A stretch of DNA of 64,000 nucleotides from Leptodontidium sp. MPI-SDFR-AT-0119 (Eukaryota > Ascomycota > Leotiomycetes > Helotiales > Leptodontidiaceae), in assembly GCA_020726505.1 (NCBI GenBank), contig JAHLEZ010000023.1, forward strand, positions 62,001 through 126,000. Reading direction: 5' to 3'. Both the position numbers and the translations under genes were made by a program. A model generated the notes under the pieces. That model was not told the DNA's origin. It searched no databases and was given only the letters and a program-made list of their open reading frames with translations. Positions 42,558 to 55,175 of this stretch are shown here, one piece after another. The first letter of the stretch is position 1, and the number at the start of each line of letters is the position of its first letter.

Positions 42558-45544
42558 GATGATGTTTTTGTCTACGAATCGATGGTTCTATCAGGTGTGG
42601 AAGACTGAGAGTTGCTTGTGTGTTGAGTGAGATTGAGTTTCTGTTCGGAGTGTGTTGGGGTGGGGGTTTGAAAGGATGGGAAGGGGTTCAGTTCAGAGAA
42701 AGTGAGGTTTAGTTTATGCTTATACCCCTCTCCAGAAAATTTCAGAATCATCGATACTGTGGTCATGTCATGAAGAGATCGGAGGTGCTTGATTCAGCTC
42801 GGCTAAAAAGGTTCTGAGTAAACAAACGTCATAGATAGAATATTCACAAAGTTTAGGTGATCCACCAAACATCGGGACGAAAATATATAAAACAATCCGA
42901 AATGTTAAAGACTAAGAGAGTAGATGCGACGGAAGAGGATATTCGAGTAAAAATACACATTCGAAACTCGCTTTTGGCTCTGTGAATGAGATCACATGTT
43001 CCACGAAAAGATCCTAATGGGCATTACAGTCAACACACACTTGCAGCAGTGATGTAGAATTTCAGACTGTTGTGTTGTATGCCTTGAATAGTAGAAAAAC
43101 CAAAAGCTCAAGGGAAGGTTGTGTTTTACCCCTCTTGAATTTGCTCCGCTCCGAGCCGGGCTTCTGTTTTTGCAAGTTGCTGCCGAGTTTCTCGTGATTG
43201 TCAATACTCACCTCATCGCCACTCACAGCTTTCTCTTCGATTTAGGTAGGATATTCCCTTTCAATGTTACCTATAAATCAAACAACCAGAATCCCAGATA
43301 TTCTTGTAAACACTTTCCCGCTCTTCACTCTGGCTGTGAATTGGCATTCCCTTCCGTCCTCATTTTAAATACGCTGTTCCCATCTTATTTTCTCTTGCCC
43401 TTGTTGTCTGACTATGTTCTACGACAATTATGGACTCGTGGAGGGTGGCTCTTATAGCCATCTTGAGTACATATCGCTCTCGAAACATGCGGGAAATATT
43501 GAATAGACTTCACTTCTTGCTAACCTCGTTCACTCACTTCCTCCATCTTTGATACATTCACTCTCCCTCGAGTAGCCATATTTGAAGAGCCAGTAAATGT
43601 ATAAGATAGTCTGTGTACGCGAAAAAGAAAAAAAAATTCTCACTTTCAGCGACAGCAACAGTCCACCAAGTTATCCCAATAACACAACCACACCTCCCTG
43701 AGGCGCAGAATCTTTCCCCTCAGTCAATCGAATCTCTGGCAGTGCTTCCCTATGCCACAACACAGTTATTGCGAACGAGTTCAACATTTCTGCGCATGAC
43801 ATAGACTATCCTCTGTCAATAATTCAAGTTTACCCAGAAGTCTTCGATTCCAAAACTGTTGCTACCTATCTCCTCACCGTCATTTTACCTTTGATATTCC
43901 ACCCTCCCAGCCTCGAAAGCATTTCATCGCCCCGAAACCCGCAATTCACACAACACCTTAAGAACCTATACAGACTACAGTGCAGCGAACCAATGGCGAC
44001 GAAAGTCAAGCCTTGCTCATATCAAAAATTTCCCGACCTGCTTAGTCAAGCAAACATCATCATCCCATCAACCTCGGTCTGCTTGCTTGAACAGCATATC
44101 ATGCCCGGAATACGAGTACTTATAAATTACATTAAGCTTCTGATTGGATTCAAGGGGGGGATATTGAATCACTTCATCTTCACTTCAAGCCCCTTTTTCC
44201 AAATTCACCCTCCCTAACACCACGAAAGCTGGCGGGGAGAAGGTTATATAAAACCCTTCTCCCAAATCCAAAAAGGCCAAAGCCACACCAAGCCCAAAAC
44301 CAAGCAGCCCAATGGTCCTCAGTGACTGAAATCTTACTTGCTTTACTTAATAAATCTCTTTTCTGTAGGTCTGTAGCTTCTTTTAAGTATTTACCAGCAA
44401 GTAAATAAAGGAGTGGTGAAAACATATTCTCCCCAAAGCTCTCTCCCCAGTTCGGTCATCATAAACCTCCCATTGCCATTGCTGTTGTCGTTTCCCGACT
44501 CACTATCACCTCACCTCAATTCCACCAATCATCTCCAATCACCTCCAACCTTCTTTGCCACCTCATACAATGTAAATATCTCGAAAGTAAAACAACATCA
44601 CTGCCGCCAGCACACCCTATCTTAGACGCTTTTACGACTCCATCCTCCTCGACCCATAACATCTCATCTTCCTCAGACCCCCATATCATCTTCTCTCTAT
44701 ATACTATCACTACCACTCCACTATTCTCCCCACTCTCGTATTCCCCCCCCATTTACATATATATATATTTCTGCCGCAATCTGAACACTTGCACTAGTTC
44801 CATCTACCTTCCTTCCTTCAATAATCAAAGGGAAAACAACCCAACATACTCTTCAAAGCACAGTCAAACCACCCCTAGACCGCTTAACGAAAAAGGAGCT
44901 CGACCTACTTCCCCCTCCCTCCCACATGAAAAGTTCGTGCTGATGAGAAACTAAACAAGCGGTTTACTCGTCCTCGTCTACTAGTTGTGGGTTATCTGTC
45001 TTACATACTCACTTTATTTAGGCGATGGATCTGTTAGCAGATGGTATTTATATTTGAGGGGAAGGTTAACTTTTCTTCCTAGGTCTCCTAGGTACTGTAT
45101 AATCAATGCAGTGCATTCAAGCTTAGGAACTTCCAACGGCCCAGTTGGCCTTGGGCCCACGAGTTGTGCCGCCTACATGCACCTTACATTAATTCATATA
45201 CCTAGGTAAGTAAGAACAAACACTTACGTCCTGAATCCTGATAACCGAACACTGATGGAGTCGATTGGTCTCGACTCTCAAAGATATCTATTTCCAAAAC
45301 CTACGGCAATGCTAGCTCTGACACATATTATCTCATCTCATCTCATCTTAGAAATGTAAGATCTTATCTATCTGAAGCTACCTCCATATTTTTTTCGTGA
45401 ATATTCCTACATATGCCAACCCATCCATCATACATATGATCGATCCGCTTTTCAACCGCCCTAACGCCATGCTTGATCAAAACCCCCAACGCCTCTCGTC
45501 CCAAGATACACACATTTCCACAAGAACAAGTCCACAGAAGAAAT
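42558..45544. other. Intergenic, 3 kb, no credible gene
   Basis: It contains the promoter of the zinc-ribbon gene and the 3' flank of ARP8. 44500-44850 is pyrimidine-rich and there is a TCTCA repeat near 45328-45348. Frames are short or of simple composition. A minus-strand frame at 44180-44425 was considered and not accepted. Confidence 0.45.
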
Positions 45545-47983
45545 TTAGTAATTCCACAGAACCTTGTGATGCAAAGCCCTACTCCCCAACCTTTCGTACT
45601 CGAACTTTCCCATCCAGCTCTCATGCGTAGTCATTCTCGCATAGACACTTGCGCCCTTCCATACCACGACTTGGCCATCCATATCTCTCGGTGCAGAGCC
45701 AACGAGGAGTTTGTCTGCGATGTCAGGTCTCTTAGCCTTGAGTTTCTCTTCAAGGAAGGGTCCGAAACCGGGTGTTTTGGAGCCTCCGCCAATGACCATG
45801 ATGCCGCCGAAGAAGTCGCGAAGTTTCTTCTCGTCGCCACGGGCAGCGTGCGTGATACTCGTGATGATCGCTTGGTCGAGGGGTGCAATGGGGAGGATAC
45901 TATCGCGCTCGACGGCGAGATCTTTCTGTGTGCGGGCGTGTTGGTCGACGAACATTCCTGCTGGAGGAATGGGAGTGCCACTGTTGTGGGTGCCGTTTCC
46001 GAATTGATTTCCAAACTGATAAGCACTGCCGTTGGGACCTGGAGAGCCTCCGTTTGTGCCGTTGGCACCGAAGACGAAGGGTCCGGAAGGGATAGGTGTG
46101 TTCGCTCCCTCTGGTGCTGGAGATCCGGCTGCTGATGTAACGCGAGAATTGCCATTGGTTTCGTTCTCCATTCGGGAGAGGAATGGATTTGGTTTCTCTT
46201 TGGACGGAGTGGCAAAATCTGGGTTTCCATTCATTGAGAATCCGTTGGCGGTTGTGGCGATCGAGGGCTTGATGCTAGTCAAGATTGCCAGTTGAGCTGC
46301 AGAAGTTGGATCATCTGGGATGTCCACATCATATGCGTTGTATGAGCGATCAATGAACTTCCGACGTCCAGCCAACTTATGGCTATTGTCAAACAGCGTG
46401 GGGTCCCAAAAGCCCATCGGCGCCAAAATAACTTCATCATAGGTCTTGAATTGATACTTGTGCGTTGGTTGATTTGGAATTCGCAAATGGAAATCGTGTG
46501 TTCGACCTGCGATTTCTGAGTAGTTCAACGTGCAATAGTTGATCTTAAGCTCCTCAGCAAGGAGGAAATCATATCGACGCTTGAGGTTGATGTCAGAGTA
46601 TGGGAAGTGGTCGTGCAGCATCATCTTGATGAAAGTATCAGTGACATCGGAGCCGCCCTGCTTCAGGTTGATTCTTGAGTCTTCAACGCACATGCCATCT
46701 TCGACACAGCAGATGGAAGTCTTCTGTGCTCCAATGTCAACAATACAAGCACTGGTATAACCAGCGCCATATGTTCCCGCTAAGCTCTCTTGCACGAATG
46801 CAACTTGCTTGAACCCAAATCCAGTCATGCACATCTCCAGAAGCTGCTCGACATAGCGCTTGTCGTACAGATCAGGAATGACAATAACGCAGCTCATCTG
46901 CTCCCATTCGAGGCTGTGGATCAGACCAAGCTCTTTCCGGATGGCTGATTCTAGGACAGCTTCAAAATCATCAAACAGGTGCTCCTTGGTCATGTAATCA
47001 TTCTCATGAAACCATCCTTGCTGAATTGGCCAAAACATCTTGTATGGAGGCTCCGAATCATCCGGAATCCGAAGAGCCTCCATTCCTGTAAAATACGAAG
47101 CTGTACTCTTATCATCCTTAGTGACATCGGTCCACTCTACTCTGATGGGATCGTTGTGTTCTGGGATCTTCTCGGGTACAGCACGTCGATTGAAGTTGAT
47201 AACTAGTTCCTTGGAGTTCGGCAGGACCTTGAACTTGTTCGCGCGCATATCAACCTTCAATGCACTCGCCATCTTGGTCATCCTCTTCGAGAACTCCTCC
47301 CCAAACAGCTGTTCCGGCGTACCGTCCAGTTTCTGGCGTTTCGGACGTGCCTCGTACTCTTGCGATTCAGACTCCTTCCATTTGCAGGCAATGTTCATCG
47401 GAATGCTCTTCGGCAAGGCATCGCTCGCAAGCCCGATTCTGAGATTCTGACTGCCCGGATGTATGACTATTATCTTCGCGAACTCGGCACCATCTCCAGC
47501 TCCCCCCTCATCTTCATCCAGATCTCCGTCGGCGTTCGTGGGCGTTGGGACATCGGTGTTTCCTGTACGTGCCAATGCTCGATCCCTGTCCTTCGCATTT
47601 CGTATCATCTTATCTCGATTGGCTTCACTCTGAAGACGGAAGGGGAGGATTTGGTCATCGCGCTTCATATACTCGCTATCACAGAGTCAGCCCATTGTAG
47701 ATAGAAGCTTCGCGCTGAATGTGGAATCGAATTGAAGCTGGGGACATGCTCGAAGGGACTGGGCATGGTAATGTGTGGAATGGCAGATCAAGGACGTACG
47801 TGTAGTAGTTCTTCTGGTTGATCATAGGCACCTCCGGCCAGCTTGATTGCTTCATATTGTTATCGGTGCGCTGGAGTCCTGAAGAGTTGCGCAGGTCAGT
47901 CTTGAGGGGTTTGATCTGGAGGTAAGCTGGTTGTCTGTACCTTCCTCGCGCAAGAGCGCCTTCCCCGATTTCTTGCCCACCAT
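45545..47983 (-). CDS. ARP8: Actin-related protein 8 (INO80 complex subunit)
   Basis: Three exons, 47941-47983, 47800-47878 and 45545-47675, give 750 residues. ARP8 is the nuclear actin-like subunit of the INO80 chromatin remodeller that binds nucleosomes with ARP4 and actin. The N-terminus after splicing contains PMINQKNYYTEYMKRDDQIL and FRLQSEANRDKMIRNAKDRD, diagnostic for ARP8. The actin-fold signature segments are FAKIIVIHPGSQNLRIGLAS, IVIPDLYDKRYVEQLLEM, FVQESLAGTYGAGYTSACIV, VDIGAQKTSICCVEDG and GGIMVIGGGSKTPGFGPFLE. An N/G/S/P-rich insertion of about 120 residues before the last actin subdomain is normal for fungal ARP8. The two small 5' exons have GTACAG and GTACGT donors. Intact housekeeping gene. 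Confidence 0.93.
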
Positions 47984-50900
47984 CTCGTCGGATTTGGATC
48001 GCGATGGTTGTGGTAGCTTCCACTTGAAAAGGCTGGTTTGATGTCTAAGTTTTGCCTTAGAGCTGTGTTTGGAGTATCGATGTTTGGCGACGGGAGTATT
48101 TGCAGGTAGAGCTGTTTAGTGAAGCAGTGAAGCGCGAGGCTGAACTGAATCCATGTTGAATTCGCCGCTTTACAGACCTGGGGCTCTTGCAGTTAAAGCG
48201 CCGACCGACGAAATCCCATTTGGACGAATTGCAGATTAGGTGACTGCGAGTTGTCTATCCAGATTTCGGTCCTGCATTCTGGCCTGCAGATGCTTTCTAT
48301 TTCGCTATTCTGCTCCCTAGAAGCTAGATTTGGATGAGCTATTGATTGAATTGCTCGCTGTTAATGAGACCTCTGGGGCAATGAAGTTGTATTGAATTAC
48401 GAAGTAGTGTACCTGAACGAAGCGAGACCCTGCGATCTTGGCCTGGCTCAACCAACTCCAACCAGCAGAAAGACGGCCTTATGGAAAGAGACATATAACA
48501 TGGTTTGCGGTACATCAATGTAGTAGTTAGTATATCCTATGTAAGACCGTTCGAACAGATACTCAAGAACTAGTTGTTATTTATTCCTGCAACCACCTCA
48601 TGACCCACAGGCGAATCATTGATTACTCCTCCTAGAAACCGAGATACTCCATCTCTACTCGCACTTCTCATTTTCTCCGATCATTCATATCGTCTAGGTT
48701 AGACTGGCACAGCGATAGAGTATGGCAATAATTTTTGAAATATGCACCGACTGAAAGCCTACAGTATCTCCTTCAGTCTTTCTCAGCCATTGCATTTATT
48801 AAAACACCCTCTAGAAAGCAATAGGTCATGAAACGGAAGTTGGATTTATCTCCGTCGGATATCCCTAACTCCACCAGAGAGTTCGAGCCCCATCGATCTT
48901 ACTTCCCACGAGTCAACGAGTCTGTCAATACCAGTAATCAAGCCTCCATTCCACGTCTCACAACACGAACAATCCGAAAAAACCCTCGGTCTCGAAAACT
49001 CACCCCGTCTTAAATCGCGAGCCTACCTAGCTTCCTTCCTCGCAAGAAACCAAAAAAGGGCGTTCAGACGGGCGTCTCATCTCATCCCATCTGATATCAA
49101 CATTTCAAACCTGTCCTCATTTCTAACGTGATAAGTAATACTCGCTTGTACTGTACCGTACCGTTATCAAAAGTACCCCGAAGGAGCCAAGCCAAGCCAA
49201 GATTTCGGGGTCAGAGAGGTACCTTTCGGTAAAATCTACCACCCGAAACCCTAGTAACCCGAAAACGAAAAACCCCACCTCATCTGCCCGTGGTTGCCTT
49301 AAGTAAGCCGCAACGTGCATAAAAAAAAATGGACAATTTTTCAGGGTTGAAAAGGTGTTTGGACTTGGGCAGCGGAATCTGATAGCCACCGCTCACCGAT
49401 CCGCCAATCGGCTGAGCTTGTATACGAAACAAACCCAATGGAAACCTTTGCAATGGGGAAGAATGGTCCAGGTGGATGCGCGTATGTGGAAGTGGACGAG
49501 AGTGGCGTGTGGCGTGTGGCGGGGAAGGTCTGGGCACACGGACTTTCAGAAGATTGGAATGGAGAGGTAATCTGATTTTTTTTGATATTGGCAACTTCGT
49601 AGATACTGCATTGGGATGTTGAGCCGGAATTTGTTATTGATGATTTGTTTTGTTTTGTTTTGTTTTGTTTTGTTTTGTTTGGTAGATGGTTCCTTCGCCC
49701 TTCGGTTACATAATTCTGGAAGCGAAAGGTACAGCTTTTCAGGTACCTCATCTGAAGTTCTCGTGTACGGGTGAGAAAGCGAGATTTCGAGAATCAGGAG
49801 ACGGACTTCAGAACTTCCGTCTTATGATTTCGTCCTGCTTGTTGACGATGCCTGCCTTCTCGATCTTCTATTCTGTTCGCTGCTAATTAGTAGTTCCTAC
49901 TCATTATGCGTCATCCACGGCTGCTTGTATCCTTGTGGGTGTGGATTGAGAATCGGGTAAGATGGCGATGAAGGAGGGTGGAGGAGGGTGGAGGAGGGTG
50001 GTGTTGTTAAGGAAGGTCGTATTGTCGTATTCCTCAAACGGCCACCACATGCAGGCTTCCAGGTCGTGGAACTTGATAATGCAATCCAATGCAACCTGGA
50101 ATGCTTGAGTCACCAGTTTTCTTTACTTGCGGCTGTATCGAATCCTCTACCCTTGTCGTCATGGTGTATTGGTGTTTCGTTGCATGAGCACAACTGTAGG
50201 GACTTCGTAAAAATGATAGTCGGTGAGTGACTCAGTCAGAGAAGTTGCGTTCTTATTGACGTCTGAGTGATGTCGTCGCCCTATTGCCCATGCCTTACTG
50301 CCAAGGATGTTTAGAGATTCGCGAATCAGATGGCCTTGCGAAACTTGAAAAGAACAAATTAAACATAGACATCCATGACCACTACTTGGGGCAAAGCCGT
50401 GCGCTCTGTCCAGTCATGTCATGTCATTGCACGCGCAAATCAAATCCGAGTTGTGTGTTCGGGATAATCAAACGAATGCGACGACTGTTGGCTCCCGTTT
50501 TGGCTGGTGTTCGTTCTCTCGGTCTGGCCTGGCCTTGCACACGCGGACTTGTTTCTTTCCGAGCTGTGTGGATAACTAACTCGTTCACCACTCCACCTTC
50601 TAGGTTGCCGCAGAAGTGGAAGGCGATAGATAAATCGCCCAACTCACCTCATGGGGAAATCTAACTTGCGACCTTCCTCTCCTTGACAAACGCTCCTTTA
50701 CATACATACAACACCGCACCTATCCCTTCCTTCTCTTCTTCTCCTACTCCGCTTCCAAGACTTCGATTCTCTATTTCTGCTGCTTCGCGCCCCTCCCCTG
50801 CCCTTGGCCGTTTGTGCAGCCCCGCCATCAACTGAACTGCTTTGTTCCAACAGCCTTGTTGATATTTCGTCTTCGAAGAAACAAGCTTCTCGAATTCCAT

Positions 50901-51023
50901 ACTTGCTTCTGCACACGCCAATCCTACCCAATCCCCCAAATATCTTGTGGATCCTCTTCCTCACAGAGCACGATCCATTGGTAATTTCACTCGAACTCAA
51001 AAACTCAATTCAAGCCGCCTATC
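47984..51023. other. Intergenic, 3 kb, between divergent ARP8 and ABC transporter genes
   Basis: The left part is the ARP8 promoter. The last 400 bases are a C/T-rich leader for the transporter. It includes a TTTTG repeat (49645-49680), a GGAGGGT triplet repeat near 49975-50000 and a 61-codon plus frame at 48828-49013 that I could not support as a gene. Confidence 0.5.
49645..49680. repeat. TTTTG pentanucleotide microsatellite
   Basis: About seven consecutive TTTTG units (36 bases), a short tandem repeat likely to vary in copy number. Confidence 0.9.
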
Positions 51024-54000
51024 ATGGCTGGCGACCCAGAGAAAGCCGAGGCCGAGTCGCATCGCGCGGCTTCAAGCCATGGAGATTCTACAGACGAGCA
51101 CGAATCCACGAGAAAACACGACACCGAAGGCCACACCACCCAAATCCCTTCTCCCTCCTCCGATCCTGCGACTCTAGCAAAGCTCGACTCCAACGTCAAA
51201 GTCGAGGTCAAGGATGAAGATATCTACGCCCACCTACCACCGGCCGAGGCAGAGATCCTCAAGCGGCAAATCAACATCCCCATTGTCAAGGCTGGTTGGA
51301 AGACTCTCTACCGATACTCGACCACGAACGATATCATAATCATGGTCATCAGCGCCATATGCTCCATTGCTGCGGGTGCTGCGCTGCCTCTTATGACGGT
51401 CATTTTTGGAAATCTGGCAGGACAGTTCAATGGATATTTTGCTGGCACAACCTCGAGATCGGACTTCAATGATACAATCGCACACAATGTCCTCTACTTT
51501 ATCTACATTGGAATTGCAGAGTTTGTCACGATATATATCTCGACTGTTGGATTTATCTACACCGGGGAGCATATCAGTGGCAAGATCAGAGCCCACTACC
51601 TGGAAGCCTGTATGCGACAGAACATTGGCTTCTTCGACAAACTTGGTTCCGGAGAAATCACCACCAGAATCACGGCCGATACGAACTTGGTCCAAGATGG
51701 AATTTCCGAGAAGGTTGGACTGACGCTTAATGCACTCGCGACTTTCATAACTGCTTTCATTATTGGATTCATCAAATCCTGGAAGTTGACTCTGATTCTC
51801 TCCTCCACGGTGTTTGCTATTGTAGCTATCATGGGGGGTGGATCCAGCTTCATCATCAAGTACAGCAAGCAGTCCTTGGCATCATATGCTGAGGGAGGAA
51901 CGATCGCAGAGGAGGTCATTTCATCCATTCGAAACGCGACTGCCTTTGGTACCCAGGACAAGCTCGCTCGCCAATATGATGCCCATCTGGCCAACGCTGA
52001 GAAGTATGGTTACAAGGTCAAATTTGCTCTGGCTATCATGGTTGGTGGTATGTTTGGGGTAATATATTTGAATTACGGGCTCGCATTTTGGATGGGAAGT
52101 CGGTTCTTGGTCAGTGGAGATGTCAATCTGGCTGCCATTTTGACCATTTTGATGTCAATCATGATCGGAGCTTTCTCGCTCGGAAACGTCGCCCCCAACG
52201 CTCAAGCTTTCACTACCGCTATTTCCGCTGCAGCAAAGATCTTCAATACCATCGATCGTGTTTCTCCATTGGATCCTACTTCAACTGACGGCAAGATTTT
52301 GGAACATGTAGACGGAACGATTGAGCTGCGAAACATCAAGCACATCTATCCTTCTCGACCAGAAGTCACTGTGATGAAAGATGTCAGCCTTCTGATCCCA
52401 GCTGGAAAGAAGACGGCTTTGGTCGGTGCTTCTGGAAGTGGAAAGAGTACGATTGTTGGATTGGTAGAACGTTTCTATGACCCAGTCGGTGGACAAGTCT
52501 TCCTGGATGGACACGATGTCAGCACTCTCAACCTCCGTTGGTTGCGTCAACAGATCTCTTTGGTCAGCCAAGAACCTACCCTTTTCGGCACCACCATTTT
52601 CAAAAACATTGCACACGGATTGATCGGAACCAAGTACGAGCATGAGAGTGACGAAAGACGTACAGAACTTATCTACGAAGCTGCCAAGATGGCCAATGCC
52701 CACGATTTCATTTCAGCACTTCCTGAAGGCTACGAGACCAATGTCGGAGAGCGCGGATTTCTTTTGTCCGGAGGACAGAAGCAGCGTATTGCTATTGCTA
52801 GAGCCATGGTCAGCGATCCCAAGATCCTTCTTCTGGACGAGGCTACCTCTGCTTTGGATACGAAATCAGAAGGTGTCGTTCAAGCTGCTCTCGAGGTTGC
52901 TGCGGCAGGGCGTACGACCATCACAATCGCCCATCGTCTCTCAACTATCAAGGACGCTGATAACATTGTTGTCATGACTGAAGGCCGTATCGTCGAACAA
53001 GGAACCCATGACGAGTTGCTGTTGAAACAAGGTGCTTACTACAACCTGGTCGAAGCTCAGAAGATCGCAGCAACTCAAGAAATGTCCCCTGAGCAACAAG
53101 CTGAACTCGATGCTAGAGATGACGTCCTTGTCCGCCAAAAGTCCAACAAGAGCCTCGGATATGAGGAAGACCCAGATGACAAAAACATTGCCAACAAGCT
53201 CAATCGCACCGCTACCGAGAAGTCCCAATCATCCTTGGCATTGCAAGGCCGTGTTGCGCCTGGCGAACAGCGCGACTCTCTTTGGACTTTGATGAAGCTC
53301 ATCGCTTCTTTCAACAAGACTGAGATCGGACTCATGTTCGTCGGTCTCTTCTTTTCTATTATTTGTGGTGGAGGCAACCCAACCCAAGCAGTCTTCTTCG
53401 CCAAGGAAATTATCTCGCTATCCATTCCCCTCGAAAACCCTGTCACTGGTGCACATATTCCGGGAGCTCGTCACCATCTGCGCCACGATGTCAATTTCTG
53501 GTCTCTCATGTACCTCATGCTTGCAGTCGTTCAGTTCATAGCCTTTTGTGGCCAAGGTGTCGCATTTGCATACTGTTCCGAGAGACTTATCCACCGCGTT
53601 CGAGACCGAGCCTTCAGAACTATGTTGAGACAGGATATTGCATTCTTCGACAAGGAAGAGAACACCGCAGGAGCATTGACTTCCTTCCTTAGCACGCAAA
53701 CAACCCATGTCGCTGGTCTCTCAGGAGTTACTCTTGGCACGCTTCTGACTGTCATCACTACCCTCATCGCGGCTATTACAGTCAGTACTGCTATCGGATG
53801 GAAACTCGCACTCGTCTGCACTGCCACAATTCCTATTCTGCTCGGATGTGGTTTCTTCCGGTTCTGGATGTTGGCACAGTTCCAACAGAGAGCCAAGAAG
53901 GCATACGAAACCAGTGCCAGCTTCGCCTGTGAAGCAACAAGTGCCATCCGCACTGTTGCTTCTTTGACCAGAGAAGAGGATGTCCTCAAGATCTACGTCG

Positions 54001-55175
54001 ATTCCATTGAAGCCCAGTCTAAGAAGAGTCTGAACTCGGTCTTGAAGTCGTCAACTCTCTATGCTGCTTCCCAATCGCTCATGTTTGCCTGTGTTGCTCT
54101 CGGGTTCTGGTAAGTTTGATTGCATTGGATTTCTAGCAGCTGCTAACATTTCACAGGTATGGTGGTCAGCTCATCGCTGACAGAGAGTACGACCTATTCC
54201 AATTCTTCGTCTGTTTCTCGGCCGTCATCTTCGGTGCTCAGTCCGCCGGTACCATCTTCTCGTTCGCACGTAAGTTCCATTCTTCGTTCTAGTCTCGGAC
54301 TGTACTGACACTATCTAGCGGACATGGGCAAGGCCAAACAGGCAGCACAAGAACTCAAGGTCCTCTTTGACCGTAAGCCTGCGATCGATTCCTGGTCTGA
54401 CGATGGAGCACGTCTTGAACATGTGGAAGGCAATATCGAATTCCGTGACGTCCACTTCCGTTACCCGACTCGCCCAGAACAACCCGTCCTTCGTGGCCTC
54501 AACCTCACCGTCGCCCCCGGTCAATATATCGCTTTGGTTGGAGCATCGGGCTGCGGCAAATCTACCACGATTCAACTCCTCGAGCGGTTCTATGACCCCT
54601 TAGTCGGTGGTATCTACGTGGACGGAAAGGAGATCTCCAGTCTAAACCTAAACGACTACCGCTCCTTCATCGCACTCGTCTCTCAAGAACCAACCCTCTA
54701 TCAAGGCACGATCCGAGAGAACGTCCTCCTAGGCGCTGATCGCGATGATGTCCCGGACTCCGCAATCGAGTTCGCTTGCCGCGAAGCAAACATCTACGAT
54801 TTCATCATGTCACTTCCAGACGGCTTCTCCACCGTCGTTGGCTCCAAAGGCTCCATGCTTTCCGGCGGTCAGAAACAGCGTGTTGCCATCGCACGCGCTC
54901 TGCTCCGTGACCCTAAAATCCTCCTTCTCGATGAAGCTACTTCAGCCCTCGACTCCGAGTCCGAACATGTCGTCCAGGCGGCGCTTGACAAAGCTGCGAA
55001 GGGACGTACTACTATCGCTGTTGCGCATAGACTAAGTACGATCCAGAAGGCTGATATCATCTATGTCTTCGATCAGGGTGTTATCGTGGAGAGTGGGACA
55101 CATAATGAGTTGATGAGTAAGGGAGGTCGATACTCTGAGTTAGTCAACTTGCAGAGTTTGGGGAAGACGCATTAG
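51024..55175 (+). CDS. Full-length ABC-B multidrug/a-factor-type transporter
   Basis: Three exons, 51024-54109, 54157-54269 and 54319-55175, give 1,351 residues. Plasma-membrane exporter of the ABCB/P-glycoprotein group with layout TMD1-NBD1-TMD2-NBD2. NBD1: Walker A GASGSGKST, signature LSGGQKQRIAIARA, Walker B ILLLDEATSALD and the IAHRLS switch. NBD2: GASGCGKST, LSGGQKQRVAIARA, ILLLDEATSALD and VAHRLS. Both sites look catalytically complete. The N-terminal about 80 residues are charged and cytosolic. TMDs include NDIIIMVISAICSIAAGAAL and VITTLIAAITVSTAIGW. Homologues pump drugs and toxins, or farnesylated pheromone in the Ste6 case; the length and sequence style fit the multidrug subgroup better. 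Introns are 47 and 49 nt. The gene has its own long C/T-rich leader. Intact. Confidence 0.95.

Noticed and set aside
44180..44425. 81-codon minus frame with W-rich end
   Set aside because: Composition follows a T/G-rich stretch, with no family features or conserved context.
48828..49013. 61-codon plus frame starting MKRKLDLSPSDIPNS
   Set aside because: Basic and fairly protein-like, but short, isolated, without partner exons, recognisable family or supporting splice signals.
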